Of a DNA stretch of 64,000 nt, positions 43,024-50,542 are shown one piece after another; the first letter of the stretch is position 1; each line of letters begins with the position of its first letter. The stretch spans positions 186,001 to 250,000 of the forward strand of contig NZ_JANJTZ010000053.1 in the NCBI RefSeq assembly GCF_024710845.1, given 5' to 3'. Under the pieces are notes generated by a model. It was not told where the DNA came from. It did no database searches and saw nothing but the letters and a program-made list of their open reading frames with translations. The position numbers and the translations under genes were made by a program. This stretch comes from Mesorhizobium sp. (GTDB lineage Bacteria > Pseudomonadota > Alphaproteobacteria > Rhizobiales > Rhizobiaceae).

Positions 43024-43815
43024 TCAGCCCGGAAGCGCGCTTCGCAGTGCGTCTTGGAGGTCGCGCAGAGCTGGGGCCATGATGAGCGGCAGCCCCATTC
43101 GGCAGGCTGTCCAGCCCACCGCGCGCAGCGTCTGTGCGCCCGGCTCGTGCATCAAAGCCAGCGCCCAGCTGCGGCAATCGATAGCCGCCACATCCGCGCG
43201 GCCCTCGGCGATGGCCCGGACGGAAAATCTGTGTCCTCCGGTTTCGATCTGTTCCGAAAAGATCGTCAATGCCTCCCCAGCTGCCTCCAGGTCGGCCTTC
43301 AGTCCCAATCGCCCCGACAACGAATGCAGGTCGTTGAAGGCGAAGCGCGCGCCACGCAGCAGGTCGAGCGGCAGCATGGCCGACCCGTCGGGCGGCGCCG
43401 GCGTCCCGGTCTGTTCCGACCGCATTACGATCGCGCTCGAGTAGTAGGTTCCCCGGCCGCCCTCGACGCCAGAATAGTCTGGCTGCGCCACGACGCAGAC
43501 ATGCGACTGCAGATCGGTCTCGATCATGGGTCCCCAGCAGGTCTGGGAGAGCAGCAGGCCGGGGTGCCGCCAGAGCGTCTCCAGATCGAATTCGTCCGGC
43601 GGAAGGGTCGCCGGATCTCGCGCGATCAGATTACCCTGCTGGTCGCGAATTCCGCCGGGCACCGGCGGCAGGTCGGCATTGCGACGCGCAAGATTCTCCG
43701 GCGCGTCGATACCGGCCACTCTGAGACGGTCGCGGATGGCGCTCCACTCGGCGTCGACTTCGAGCCGCCGCTCAGGCCAGTCGTACATCGGCAAAGAGGC
43801 GACGAGCGAATTCAT
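43024..43815 (-). CDS. PhnD-like phosphate/phosphonate-type binding protein without a signal peptide
   Basis: A 263-residue periplasmic-binding-protein-fold protein of the PhnD-like family (PF12974): MNSLVASLPMYDWPERRLEV at the start, SQTCWGPMIETDLQSHVCVV in the middle, FNDLHSLSGRLGLKADL and DVAAIDCRSWALALMHEP in domain 2. There is no signal peptide, so it may be cytoplasmic or a sensor domain instead of a transport receptor. It is convergent with the DddP-like gene, with 2 bp between their stops. Confidence 0.75.
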   Translation of the reverse strand: MNSLVASLPMYDWPERRLEVDAEWSAIRDRLRVAGIDAPENLARRNADLPPVPGGIRDQQGNLIARDPATLPPDEFDLETLWRHPGLLLSQTCWGPMIETDLQSHVCVVAQPDYSGVEGGRGTYYSSAIVMRSEQTGTPAPPDGSAMLPLDLLRGARFAFNDLHSLSGRLGLKADLEAAGEALTIFSEQIETGGHRFSVRAIAEGRADVAAIDCRSWALALMHEPGAQTLRAVGWTACRMGLPLIMAPALRDLQDALRSALPG

Positions 43816-43862
43816 GCCTCAGACATGTCCTCATCCTTTGCGGCGCGCAAGACTCGCCGCAA

Positions 43863-44876
43863 TCACTCCTTGGGTGGCTCCGCCGGCACCGGGGCGGTGC
43901 CGAGGCCGCCGAGGCTGCGCTGCCTGACGCGTGGGCGGAACGCCCGGCCAGGCTCCGGCTGCTGCCTGAGCACCGGATGCACCACGGGTTCCTTCGCCCG
44001 GAAGGCATAGCTTTTCAACAGCGCGAAATAGTTCGGATAGACGTAGCCGCCGTTCATCGCCGCCCATTCCTCCCGCCGCTCCCGGAACAGCGCCGGCAGC
44101 TTGTACCAGGCGGCCGTCGGCAGCTTGTGGTGCACGAGATGCAGATTGTTGTTGAGGAAGAAGAAGGAGAGCGGCGACCGCTCGACGATGATCGTGCGCC
44201 CGTCGGGCCGCTCCGACCACTGGTGCTCGGCATAGGTGCGCACGGCGATGATCGACTGCCCGATCCAGACCGGCACGAGCACATAGAGCCAGAGCGGTAT
44301 GCCGAACGCGAAGACGACGACGGGCAGGACGACCGCGAGGCCGATGGCGTGGTGCATCCAGGCGCGCCGCACCGTCGGGTCGCCTGCCATGAGCAGGCGC
44401 ACATCGGACGCGAGGAACCCCGCAGTGGCCAACGGCGGCCCGAACACGAGCCGGCCGACCATCGAATTGTTGATGCGTAGCAGAACCTGCAGCCAGCGCG
44501 GCATCGTCTCGTGCTGCCAGCGGGCCTTGTAGTAGCTTTCCGGATCCTCGAACGGATCCGTCAGCCGCTCGTCGGCATGGTGCTGGAGATGCAGCGACTT
44601 GTAGCGCCGGTAAGGATAGACGAGGCCGAGGGGCAGACCGACGAGGAGTTCGTTGATCCAGCCCGTCCGTGTCGGATGTCCGTGCAAGGCCTCGTGGATG
44701 AGCGAGGAATGAAGTGCCAGCGTCAGGGAAAGAAGAACCAGTGCCGCGACCGGCCAAACGGGGTAGAGAAACAGTCCCCCGGCGAGCCAGGTGCCGTAAC
44801 TGCCGACGATCAATGCCACCGTCGGCCATTCGACACCCGGCCCGCGCCCCCGTTGCCCCCCGTCACGACCCGCCAT
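43863..44876 (-). CDS. Membrane fatty acid desaturase family protein
   Basis: A 337-residue di-iron membrane protein. The three His boxes are HEALHGHP (about residue 61), HLQHHAD (about 95) and HLVHHKLP (about 245), separated by membrane helices, as in acyl-lipid desaturases and beta-carotene-type hydroxylases. The substrate could be a fatty acyl chain. Start ATG 44876. It is divergent from the XRE regulator, and the 161-bp gap contains a hairpin and repeated motifs, so both may be controlled from it. Confidence 0.87.
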   Translation of the reverse strand: MAGRDGGQRGRGPGVEWPTVALIVGSYGTWLAGGLFLYPVWPVAALVLLSLTLALHSSLIHEALHGHPTRTGWINELLVGLPLGLVYPYRRYKSLHLQHHADERLTDPFEDPESYYKARWQHETMPRWLQVLLRINNSMVGRLVFGPPLATAGFLASDVRLLMAGDPTVRRAWMHHAIGLAVVLPVVVFAFGIPLWLYVLVPVWIGQSIIAVRTYAEHQWSERPDGRTIIVERSPLSFFFLNNNLHLVHHKLPTAAWYKLPALFRERREEWAAMNGGYVYPNYFALLKSYAFRAKEPVVHPVLRQQPEPGRAFRPRVRQRSLGGLGTAPVPAEPPKE

Positions 44877-44917
44877 TTTGCCCCTTCGACTGCTTTTCTT
44901 GTTCGGAACCGCCCGAT

Positions 44918-44939
44918 TCCTGACAGCATCCTGTCAGGA
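44918..44939. promoter_or_regulatory. Perfect inverted repeat in the desaturase/XRE divergent promoter
   Basis: TCCTGACAG and CTGTCAGGA form a 9-bp perfect stem with a CATC spacer. It sits about 40 bp upstream of the desaturase ATG on its strand. It could be an operator or an RNA hairpin in the desaturase leader. Confidence 0.55.
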
Positions 44940-44960
44940 GGAATTCCATGCTGCAATGCG

Positions 44961-44993
44961 ACAATGCGCATAATTCGTTGACATTGCGCATAA
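44961..44993. promoter_or_regulatory. Tandem 13-bp repeats spaced 20 bp, probable operator
   Basis: ACAATGCGCATAA at 44961-44973 recurs as ACATTGCGCATAA at 44981-44993, exactly 20 bp apart, which places both copies on the same face of the helix. Each contains the palindrome TGCGCA. A weaker half copy (GCAATGCGA) precedes them. They lie 45 bp upstream of the XRE regulator start in the divergent gap, so cooperative binding by that regulator is likely. Confidence 0.6.
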
Positions 44994-45019
44994 GAATCTC
45001 CAGTTGTTTCGTGTTGTAA

Positions 45020-45036
45020 ACAATTGAGGCAATTGT
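45020..45036 (+). promoter_or_regulatory. Inverted repeat over the XRE gene ribosome-binding site
   Basis: ACAATTG and CAATTGT flank AGG, immediately before the ATG at 45038. The repeat includes the Shine-Dalgarno GAGG. It could be a further operator half-site or affect translation. Confidence 0.45.
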
Positions 45037-45037
45037 C

Positions 45038-45889
45038 ATGGACAAGCGGGATCTGTCCGGACTCTTCCGCGAGCGGCTGGCGAGGCTCGTCGAGCGCGCC
45101 GGCACGAGCCAGTCGGCCTTCGCCGCCTCGGTCGGCATCGACCGTTCGGCGCTGTCCCAACTCCTGTCGGGCTCTACGACGCGACTGCCGCGAGCCGAAA
45201 CGCTGCTGTCGATCGCCGCCGAGCACAAGGTCTCGCTCGACTGGCTGCTCGGCCTCTCGCAGGACGAGGGTTCGACCGGCGAACTCAGGGCGAGCCTCGA
45301 GATCGAGGAGGAACAGGGCGGCTACGACCAGACCTTGCTGGCCAAATGGCACGCGGAAGCTGCCGGAACCAAGATCCGCTACGTTCCCGCCGGCCTGCCC
45401 GACCTGCTGCGCTCGGACGAACTGATCGCCTACGAGGCCCACCTCTCCCATCGCAATCTGGAAGCCAAGATCGACGAGGCGCAGTACCGTGTCGACTACA
45501 ACCGCCGCCCCGAGACCGACATGGAAGTTTGCATGCCCCGGCACACGCTGGAAATCTTCGCCGAGGGCCGTGGCATCTGGTCGGGCGCCCCGGCCGCCCT
45601 GCGCCGCCGGCAGCTCGCCCACATGGCCGACCTCATCGACGAGCTTTACCCGGCCTTCCGTCTCTATCTCTACGACGGGCGCGTCCGCTACTCGATCCCC
45701 TATACGATCTTCGGATCCATCCGCGCCGCGATCTATGTCGGCGACATGTATCTCGTGCTCAACGCCACCCAGCCGATCCGCACCCTGACCCGCCATTTCG
45801 ACAATCTCATTCGCGCGGCCGACGTCAACGCGCACGAGGTAGCCGCCTTCGCGCGCGGCTTGCGCGACGGAGTGATTGACCGGATATAA
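45038..45889 (+). CDS. XRE-type helix-turn-helix transcriptional regulator
   Basis: A 283-residue regulator with an N-terminal Cro/C1 helix-turn-helix (FRERLARLVERAGTSQSAFA, then SVGIDRSALSQLLSG, residues 8-45) and a 200-residue C-terminal domain of unknown type with YHxL-free but conserved-looking HTLEIFAEGRGIWSGAP and YSIPYTIFGSIRAAIYVGDMYLVL blocks. It resembles regulators found beside methylated-amine and methionine genes in Rhizobiales. It precedes the homocysteine methyltransferase by 49 bp and is divergent from a desaturase. Two 20-bp-spaced repeats upstream suggest autoregulation. Confidence 0.82.
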   Translation: MDKRDLSGLFRERLARLVERAGTSQSAFAASVGIDRSALSQLLSGSTTRLPRAETLLSIAAEHKVSLDWLLGLSQDEGSTGELRASLEIEEEQGGYDQTLLAKWHAEAAGTKIRYVPAGLPDLLRSDELIAYEAHLSHRNLEAKIDEAQYRVDYNRRPETDMEVCMPRHTLEIFAEGRGIWSGAPAALRRRQLAHMADLIDELYPAFRLYLYDGRVRYSIPYTIFGSIRAAIYVGDMYLVLNATQPIRTLTRHFDNLIRAADVNAHEVAAFARGLRDGVIDRI

Positions 45890-45904
45890 AGACTTCTTTA
45901 TATC
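45883..45904 (+). promoter_or_regulatory. Perfect AT-rich palindrome upstream of the homocysteine methyltransferase gene
   Basis: GATATAAAGA and TCTTTATATC are exact inverses separated by CT, spanning the stop of the XRE gene and ending 34 bp before the ATG at 45939. The form is similar to operators of ArsR-type methionine-cycle regulators (SahR/SamR group) as I recall them. It is the best candidate for independent control of this gene by S-adenosylhomocysteine or methionine status. Confidence 0.6.
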
Positions 45905-45938
45905 GTTATCCGATCAGCCATTTCGGAAAGTGCCGGCC

Positions 45939-46955
45939 ATGACCAACCCGATCGACGCCCTCCTTGCGGAAAAGGGCGTGTTGCTCGCCGACGGCGCCAC
46001 CGGCACGAACCTGTTCGCGATGGGCCTAGCGGCGGGCGAAGCGCCCGAACTGTGGAACACGGCCGATCCGGACAAGATCGTCGCCCTGCATCAGGGTTTC
46101 GTCGACGCGGGAGCCGACATCATCCTCACCAACTCCTTCGGTGGCACGCGCCATCGACTTAAGCTGCACAATGCGCATGAGCGCGTGCACGAGCTCAACA
46201 AGGCGGCGGCGGCGATCGCGCGTAGCGTCGCCGACAAGGCTGGCCGCACCGTGATCGTGGCGGGCTCGGTCGGTCCGACCGGCGAGCTGCTCGAACCGCT
46301 CGGCGCGATGACCTATGCGCAAGCTGTCGAGGCCTTTGCCGAACAGATCGAGGGCCTGAAGGCCGGCGGCGCCGACGTCGCCTGGATCGAGACCATGTCG
46401 GCGCCAGACGAGATCCGTGCGGCGGCCGAGGCAGCGATAAGCGTCGGCCTGCCCTACACCTACACCGCCTCGTTCGACACGGCTGGCCGCTCGATGATGG
46501 GCCTGCACCCGAAGGACATCCACGGCGTGGTTTCCGGCTTGACGCACTCGCCGGTCGCCGTCGGCGCCAATTGCGGTGTCGGCGCGTCCGATATCCTGTC
46601 CTCGCTTCTCGACATGACCGAGGCCGCTCCCGAGGCGACCGTGGTGGTCAAAGGCAACTGCGGCATTCCCGAATTCCGCGGCGCGGAAATCTACTATTCC
46701 GGCACGCCCGACCTGATGGGCGACTATGCGCGACTGGCCATAGACGCTGGCGCCAGGATCATCGGCGGCTGCTGCGGCACCTCTTTCGTGCATCTTAAGG
46801 CGATGCGCGACGCCATCGACGCACATGTGAAATCGGTCCGCCCGAGCGTCGCGGATGTCGTCACCCGCATCGGCCCGATGCGCAACAAGCCGGCCAACGA
46901 GAGCGGCGCCGGCTCGGGCGGCGAACGCCGCGAACGCAGGCGCGGGCGCGGGTGA
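45939..46955 (+). CDS. bmt: Homocysteine S-methyltransferase family protein (betaine-homocysteine methyltransferase-like)
   Basis: A 338-residue zinc methyltransferase. The N-terminal LLADGATGTNLFAMGL and the zinc Cys motifs GANCGVG (about residue 211) and GGCCGT (about 276) identify the Pfam S-methyl_trans family. It transfers a methyl from a donor such as glycine betaine, S-methylmethionine or a methyl corrinoid to homocysteine. The C-terminus is a basic tail, GSGGERRERRRGRG, not part of the fold. ATG 45939 matches the family start. It is followed by a bidirectional hairpin and a PadR gene. Confidence 0.85.
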   Translation: MTNPIDALLAEKGVLLADGATGTNLFAMGLAAGEAPELWNTADPDKIVALHQGFVDAGADIILTNSFGGTRHRLKLHNAHERVHELNKAAAAIARSVADKAGRTVIVAGSVGPTGELLEPLGAMTYAQAVEAFAEQIEGLKAGGADVAWIETMSAPDEIRAAAEAAISVGLPYTYTASFDTAGRSMMGLHPKDIHGVVSGLTHSPVAVGANCGVGASDILSSLLDMTEAAPEATVVVKGNCGIPEFRGAEIYYSGTPDLMGDYARLAIDAGARIIGGCCGTSFVHLKAMRDAIDAHVKSVRPSVADVVTRIGPMRNKPANESGAGSGGERRERRRGRG

Positions 46956-46964
46956 CGAACGAAA

Positions 46965-46986
46965 CGGCCGGCATCGCTGCCGGCCG
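46965..46986. terminator. Bidirectional hairpin between convergent genes
   Basis: CGGCCGGCA and TGCCGGCCG form a perfect 9-bp stem with a TCGC loop in the 39-bp gap between the homocysteine methyltransferase and the convergent PadR gene. No clear T-run on either side. Confidence 0.5.
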
Positions 46987-46994
46987 ACTGCACT

Positions 46995-47582
46995 TTACAG
47001 GTCCTCGATGTCGCGCTTTGCCTTCTTGAGGATCTCGCGCACCTTTTCGACCTGTTCGCGCGACCACTCGCCGCCCCTGAGCTTCGAGCGCAGCATCCAG
47101 CCCATCTCGCGAATCTCTTCGCCGATCGCAGCACCGCCCATCCGGCCGGAGACATGTCGGATCTGCGCCTTGATGCCGTCGAGTTCGGCCGCGTTCTCGG
47201 AGAGATAGGACGTGCCCGCTTCGGTGATCTTGTAGAGGCGCTTGTTGCCGTCGGCCTCGGAAGCGACGAGGTCGGCCTCTTCGAGCATCTGCAGCATCGG
47301 ATAGATCGCGCCCGGGCTCGGGCTGTAGGTGCCCTCGAACATCGCCTCCAGCGCCTTGATGATGTCGTAGCCGTGGCGCGGCTCCTCGGCGATTAGGCCG
47401 AGCACGACCAGCCTCAGCGCGCCTGGATCGAACCTGCGCGGTCCGCGGCCGCCGAAGGGTCCGCCGTGGTGGCGCCCGAACGGGCCGCCGCGACCGCCGG
47501 GTCCGCGGCCGAACGGGCCACGCCCTTCCGGTCCGCCCATATGCCAGTCGCCGCAGGCTTGCTTATGATGTCGTCCAAACAT
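46995..47582 (-). CDS. PadR family transcriptional regulator with Gly/Arg/His-rich N-terminus
   Basis: A 195-residue regulator. Residues 1-48 are low-complexity Gly, Arg, His and Phe (for example GPFGRHHGGPFGGRGPRR) with possible metal-binding His. Then comes the PadR winged helix: LRLVVLGLIAEEPRHGYDII, then YSPSPGAIYPMLQMLEEADLV. A C-terminal helical segment follows. PadR proteins repress by ligand-released DNA binding. AAAGGAG stands before the ATG at 47582, and palindromes lie just upstream, indicating autoregulation. Target genes unknown. Confidence 0.9.
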   Translation of the reverse strand: MFGRHHKQACGDWHMGGPEGRGPFGRGPGGRGGPFGRHHGGPFGGRGPRRFDPGALRLVVLGLIAEEPRHGYDIIKALEAMFEGTYSPSPGAIYPMLQMLEEADLVASEADGNKRLYKITEAGTSYLSENAAELDGIKAQIRHVSGRMGGAAIGEEIREMGWMLRSKLRGGEWSREQVEKVREILKKAKRDIEDL

Positions 47583-47595
47583 GGAATACTCCTTT

Positions 47596-47642
47596 CAAAG
47601 ATATATCGTTGCTACGTCATATCGTACAAAAGATATATCTTT
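47596..47642. promoter_or_regulatory. Probable PadR operator
   Basis: CAAAGATATATCGTTG at 47596-47611 is repeated with a perfect 14-bp palindrome AAAGATATATCTTT at 47629-47642, and CATATCGT lies between. The sites sit directly upstream of the PadR start, overlapping its Shine-Dalgarno region. This is a typical autoregulatory arrangement. Confidence 0.6.
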
Positions 47643-47662
47643 CAAGAGGCGCCCTGAGACAG

Positions 47663-47693
47663 AAAAGGCCGGCGGGGTCGCCCCCGCCGGCCT
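47663..47693 (-). terminator. Rho-independent terminator of the sigma/VWA operon
   Basis: On the minus strand a perfect 12-bp GC-rich stem (AGGCCGGCGGGG with its inverse, TCGC-type loop) is followed by TTTTCT. It lies 65 bp after the stop of the VWA gene and upstream of the PadR promoter. Confidence 0.75.
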
Positions 47694-47758
47694 GCCTCAC
47701 CCGCCCATGGGCGGCACGATCCCGGAAAGACCTGTGCGGGAGGCGCCGCCCCTCGCCG

Positions 47759-49786
47759 CTACCGCCTGCCGTCGAGCGCCGAGGCAAGGCGCACGAGGGA
47801 GAGGAACTCCGCGCGATAGCCGAACGTGTCGGCTCCGCGCGCGGCGGCGGCGATCTCGGAAATCCTGTCGTAACCGTAGCCAGCAACCTGGCTGGTGCCG
47901 CGCAGCTTCTGCCCGAAGGCTGCGACCGCGACCGAGAAGCGCTGGTCGACGGACGCCGCGTCGAAGCTCGCGACCTCATTGGCGGCGGTCACCGGCGTGG
48001 TGATCAGCTTGCTCACGTCCCCGTCCGGCAGCTTGTAGCGGATCTTCACGAAGGCATATTCGCCCGCATTGGCGATGCCGGCGGGATTGTCGGTCCTGGC
48101 CTGGCCGTAGCGCAGGTCGTCGATCTGCTGCGCCGGGCTCCCCTTCGGCGTGATCTCGTAGATTGCAGTCACGGAATGGCCCGAGCCGATCTCGCCCGCA
48201 TCGACACGGTCGTCGTTGAAATCCTCGCGGTTCAGCGCCCGCGTCTCGTAGCCGATCAGGCGGTATTCCGCGACTGCCTGCGGATTGAACTCGACCTGCA
48301 GCTTGACGTCTTTGGCGATGGGGAACAGCGTCGAGCCCGCCTCCTCGACCAGCGCCTTCTCGGCCTCGGCCAGCGTGTCGATATAGGCGGCCTGGCCGTT
48401 ACCGTTCTGGGCGATCTCCTGCATCATCCGGTCGTTGAGATTGCCCCGGCCGAAGCCCAACACGGAGAGGAACACGCCGCTCTCGCGCTTGTCCTCGATC
48501 AGCCGCTTCAGATCGTCGTCGTCGCTCTGGCCGACATTGAAATCGCCGTCCGTCGCCAGCATCACGCGGTTGACGCCGCCCTTGACGAAGGATTGCTGCG
48601 CCAGCCGGTAGGCCTCGCGCAACCCCGCCTCGCCGGCCGTCGAGCCGCCGGGCGACAGCGTGTCGATCGCCGCCAGGATCTTCTCCTTGTCGGACGCCTT
48701 CGTCGGCTCCAGCACGGTGCCGGCGTTGCCCGCATAGGTGACGATCGACACCGTGTCGTCGGCCGCGAGCTTGTCGACCAGCATCCGGAACGACGACTTG
48801 AGCAGCGGCAGCTTGTCGGGCGCGTCCATGGAGCCCGACACGTCGATCAGGAAGACGAGGTTCGCCTTCGGCTTCTCGGCCGGCTTCACGTCGTAGCCCT
48901 TGATGGCAATGTGCATCAGCTTGGTGTTGGCGTTCCACGGCGACGGCATGACGGTGACGGTCGACTTGAACGGCTCGGCGCGATCGGCAGGACCCGCCCA
49001 ATCATAAGGGAAGTAGTTGACCATCTCCTCGACGCGCACCGTGTCGGCCTGCGGCAGCAGGCCCTCCTTCAGCGAGCGCCGCACGAAGGCATAGGACGCG
49101 GTGTCGACGTCGATCGAGAAGGTCGAAACCGGGCTTTCCAGCGCCGACTTCACCGGATTGGTGTCGAACTCGGTCAACCGTTCCGTGTTCGGCGTCTGGC
49201 CGATGAAGGCGTCGGCATCCGGCGACGGCGGCGCGATCATCCTCTCCTGCGCGGCAAGCGGAGCGATGGCGCGGTTCGGCGCGGCCTGGCGGCTCGCCGC
49301 CCCGCCGAGGTCCGACATCGACTCCGGTGCAGCTCCCGCCGCAGGATGTCCCGCGACCGGCGGCGGCGCCGCCTCGCTTTCCTGGATCGACGTGGAAAGA
49401 TCGACCTCCTTGCGCGCTTCAGCCTGCGGCGCGGTCTGCGGCTTCGGCTTCTCCGTCGGGGCCGCGACGCGTCCGGGTCCGCCGGTGTCCAGCCCCTGTG
49501 TCAGCGGCGAAGTCTGCATGAAGTAGAAGGCCGAATACCCGGCGATCGGCAGGGCGATCAGGGCCGCCATGGCGGGGTTGGCGATGAGTTTGCGCGACAT
49601 GAGAGACCTCCAAAGCATGATTGCTTTGTCGGTGAGACGCGCGGCCCGGCGCATTCCTTGGGGCGCGGGAGAGATTTTTTCGTCGAAGGCGTCCAGCGCG
49701 GCCGAAAGCGCGCGGTCCCGCGCCGCCTTGGAGGGCGTCGGAGCCTTCGTGCGGCCGAGCCGCGAAAGATCGTCGTCGTCCATCAT
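47759..49786 (-). CDS. VWA domain protein with N-terminal cytoplasmic segment (YfbK-like)
   Basis: A 675-residue membrane protein. Residues 1-65 are charged and cytoplasmic (MDDDDLSRLGRTKAPTPSK), one membrane helix follows (ALIALPIAGYSAFYF), then a long linker rich in Pro and Ala, and the von Willebrand domain at about 300-490 with the metal site DVSGSMDAP and the late Asp in LATDGDFNVG. A C-terminal DUF3520-type domain ends it. It is the second gene of an operon with an ECF sigma factor (TGATG overlap), so the cytoplasmic N-terminus may act as its anti-sigma factor. Confidence 0.85.
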   Translation of the reverse strand: MMDDDDLSRLGRTKAPTPSKAARDRALSAALDAFDEKISPAPQGMRRAARLTDKAIMLWRSLMSRKLIANPAMAALIALPIAGYSAFYFMQTSPLTQGLDTGGPGRVAAPTEKPKPQTAPQAEARKEVDLSTSIQESEAAPPPVAGHPAAGAAPESMSDLGGAASRQAAPNRAIAPLAAQERMIAPPSPDADAFIGQTPNTERLTEFDTNPVKSALESPVSTFSIDVDTASYAFVRRSLKEGLLPQADTVRVEEMVNYFPYDWAGPADRAEPFKSTVTVMPSPWNANTKLMHIAIKGYDVKPAEKPKANLVFLIDVSGSMDAPDKLPLLKSSFRMLVDKLAADDTVSIVTYAGNAGTVLEPTKASDKEKILAAIDTLSPGGSTAGEAGLREAYRLAQQSFVKGGVNRVMLATDGDFNVGQSDDDDLKRLIEDKRESGVFLSVLGFGRGNLNDRMMQEIAQNGNGQAAYIDTLAEAEKALVEEAGSTLFPIAKDVKLQVEFNPQAVAEYRLIGYETRALNREDFNDDRVDAGEIGSGHSVTAIYEITPKGSPAQQIDDLRYGQARTDNPAGIANAGEYAFVKIRYKLPDGDVSKLITTPVTAANEVASFDAASVDQRFSVAVAAFGQKLRGTSQVAGYGYDRISEIAAAARGADTFGYRAEFLSLVRLASALDGRR

Positions 49787-50346
49787 CACGTATCCCCGGC
49801 CGATCGCATGAGTACCTTCAGCCGTTTCTTCGCTTCGTGGATGTGCCAGGAGACGGTCGCCTCCGCGCATCCCATGATCTCTGCCGCATCGCCGTGCGGG
49901 AGTTCCTCGCCATAGACGAGCAGCACCGCCTCGCGCTGGTTGTCCGGCAGCTTGCGCACCGCATCCCACAAGGCATCGGACCGATCGTCGGGTTCCGGCA
50001 TCGCCTCGCCGAAGGCGGCGGCGTGGATGCCAAACGCTTCCGCCTTGCGGCTCTCGCGCGTCGCCTTACGCCCCTGGTCCCGCGCGACGTTGAGCGTCAG
50101 CGCGTAGAGCCACGTCGTGAACGCTCCCTGCCCGGCAAAGGAGCGGATGGACCGGCCGAGCCGCGCGCAGACCTCCTGCGCGATGTCTTCGGCGTCGGCC
50201 TTCTTCCCGCACCATTTCCACGCCACGCGGAAGATGAAGTCGTAGTGGCGCGTCACGAGCTCGGCGAATGCACCGCGGTCGCCCGCTTTCGCGTGCGCGA
50301 TCAGCACAGTGTCCGGCGCGCCGGTGTTGTCCGCAGCCAAGGCCAT
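49786..50346 (-). CDS. ECF-type RNA polymerase sigma factor
   Basis: A 186-residue sigma factor with region 2 (HYDFIFRVAWKWCGKKADAEDIAQEVC) split as HYDFIFRVAWKW and ADAEDIAQEVC, and region 4 (LPDNQREAVLLVYGEELPHG, then CAEATVSWHIHEAKKRL). It directs polymerase to its own set of promoters. It is cotranscribed with the VWA membrane protein, the presumed anti-sigma partner. Ligand and regulon unknown. Confidence 0.9.
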   Translation of the reverse strand: MALAADNTGAPDTVLIAHAKAGDRGAFAELVTRHYDFIFRVAWKWCGKKADAEDIAQEVCARLGRSIRSFAGQGAFTTWLYALTLNVARDQGRKATRESRKAEAFGIHAAAFGEAMPEPDDRSDALWDAVRKLPDNQREAVLLVYGEELPHGDAAEIMGCAEATVSWHIHEAKKRLKVLMRSAGDT

Positions 50347-50542
50347 GTCTGTTCCTTGGACGATGGCTTTAGGGCATTCCTTGGGTGAGCAGCTGAATTT
50401 CTCTCGCTGCGGAAAACTCGAAGACGTTCATTCTGGCAATCCGCCTCTGCCTGAACCTCGAACACTTACAATTCAAGTATTCGCATATACCGGATTGCAA
50501 TTCGTCGTCTGCAAGCTGAAGTTGAAGAGCGGAGGATTTCCA

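Noticed and set aside
47609-49915. 768-codon plus-strand frame opposite the VWA gene
   Set aside because: The VWA protein on the minus strand has a clear metal site and operon partner; the plus frame is Arg-rich with no motif.
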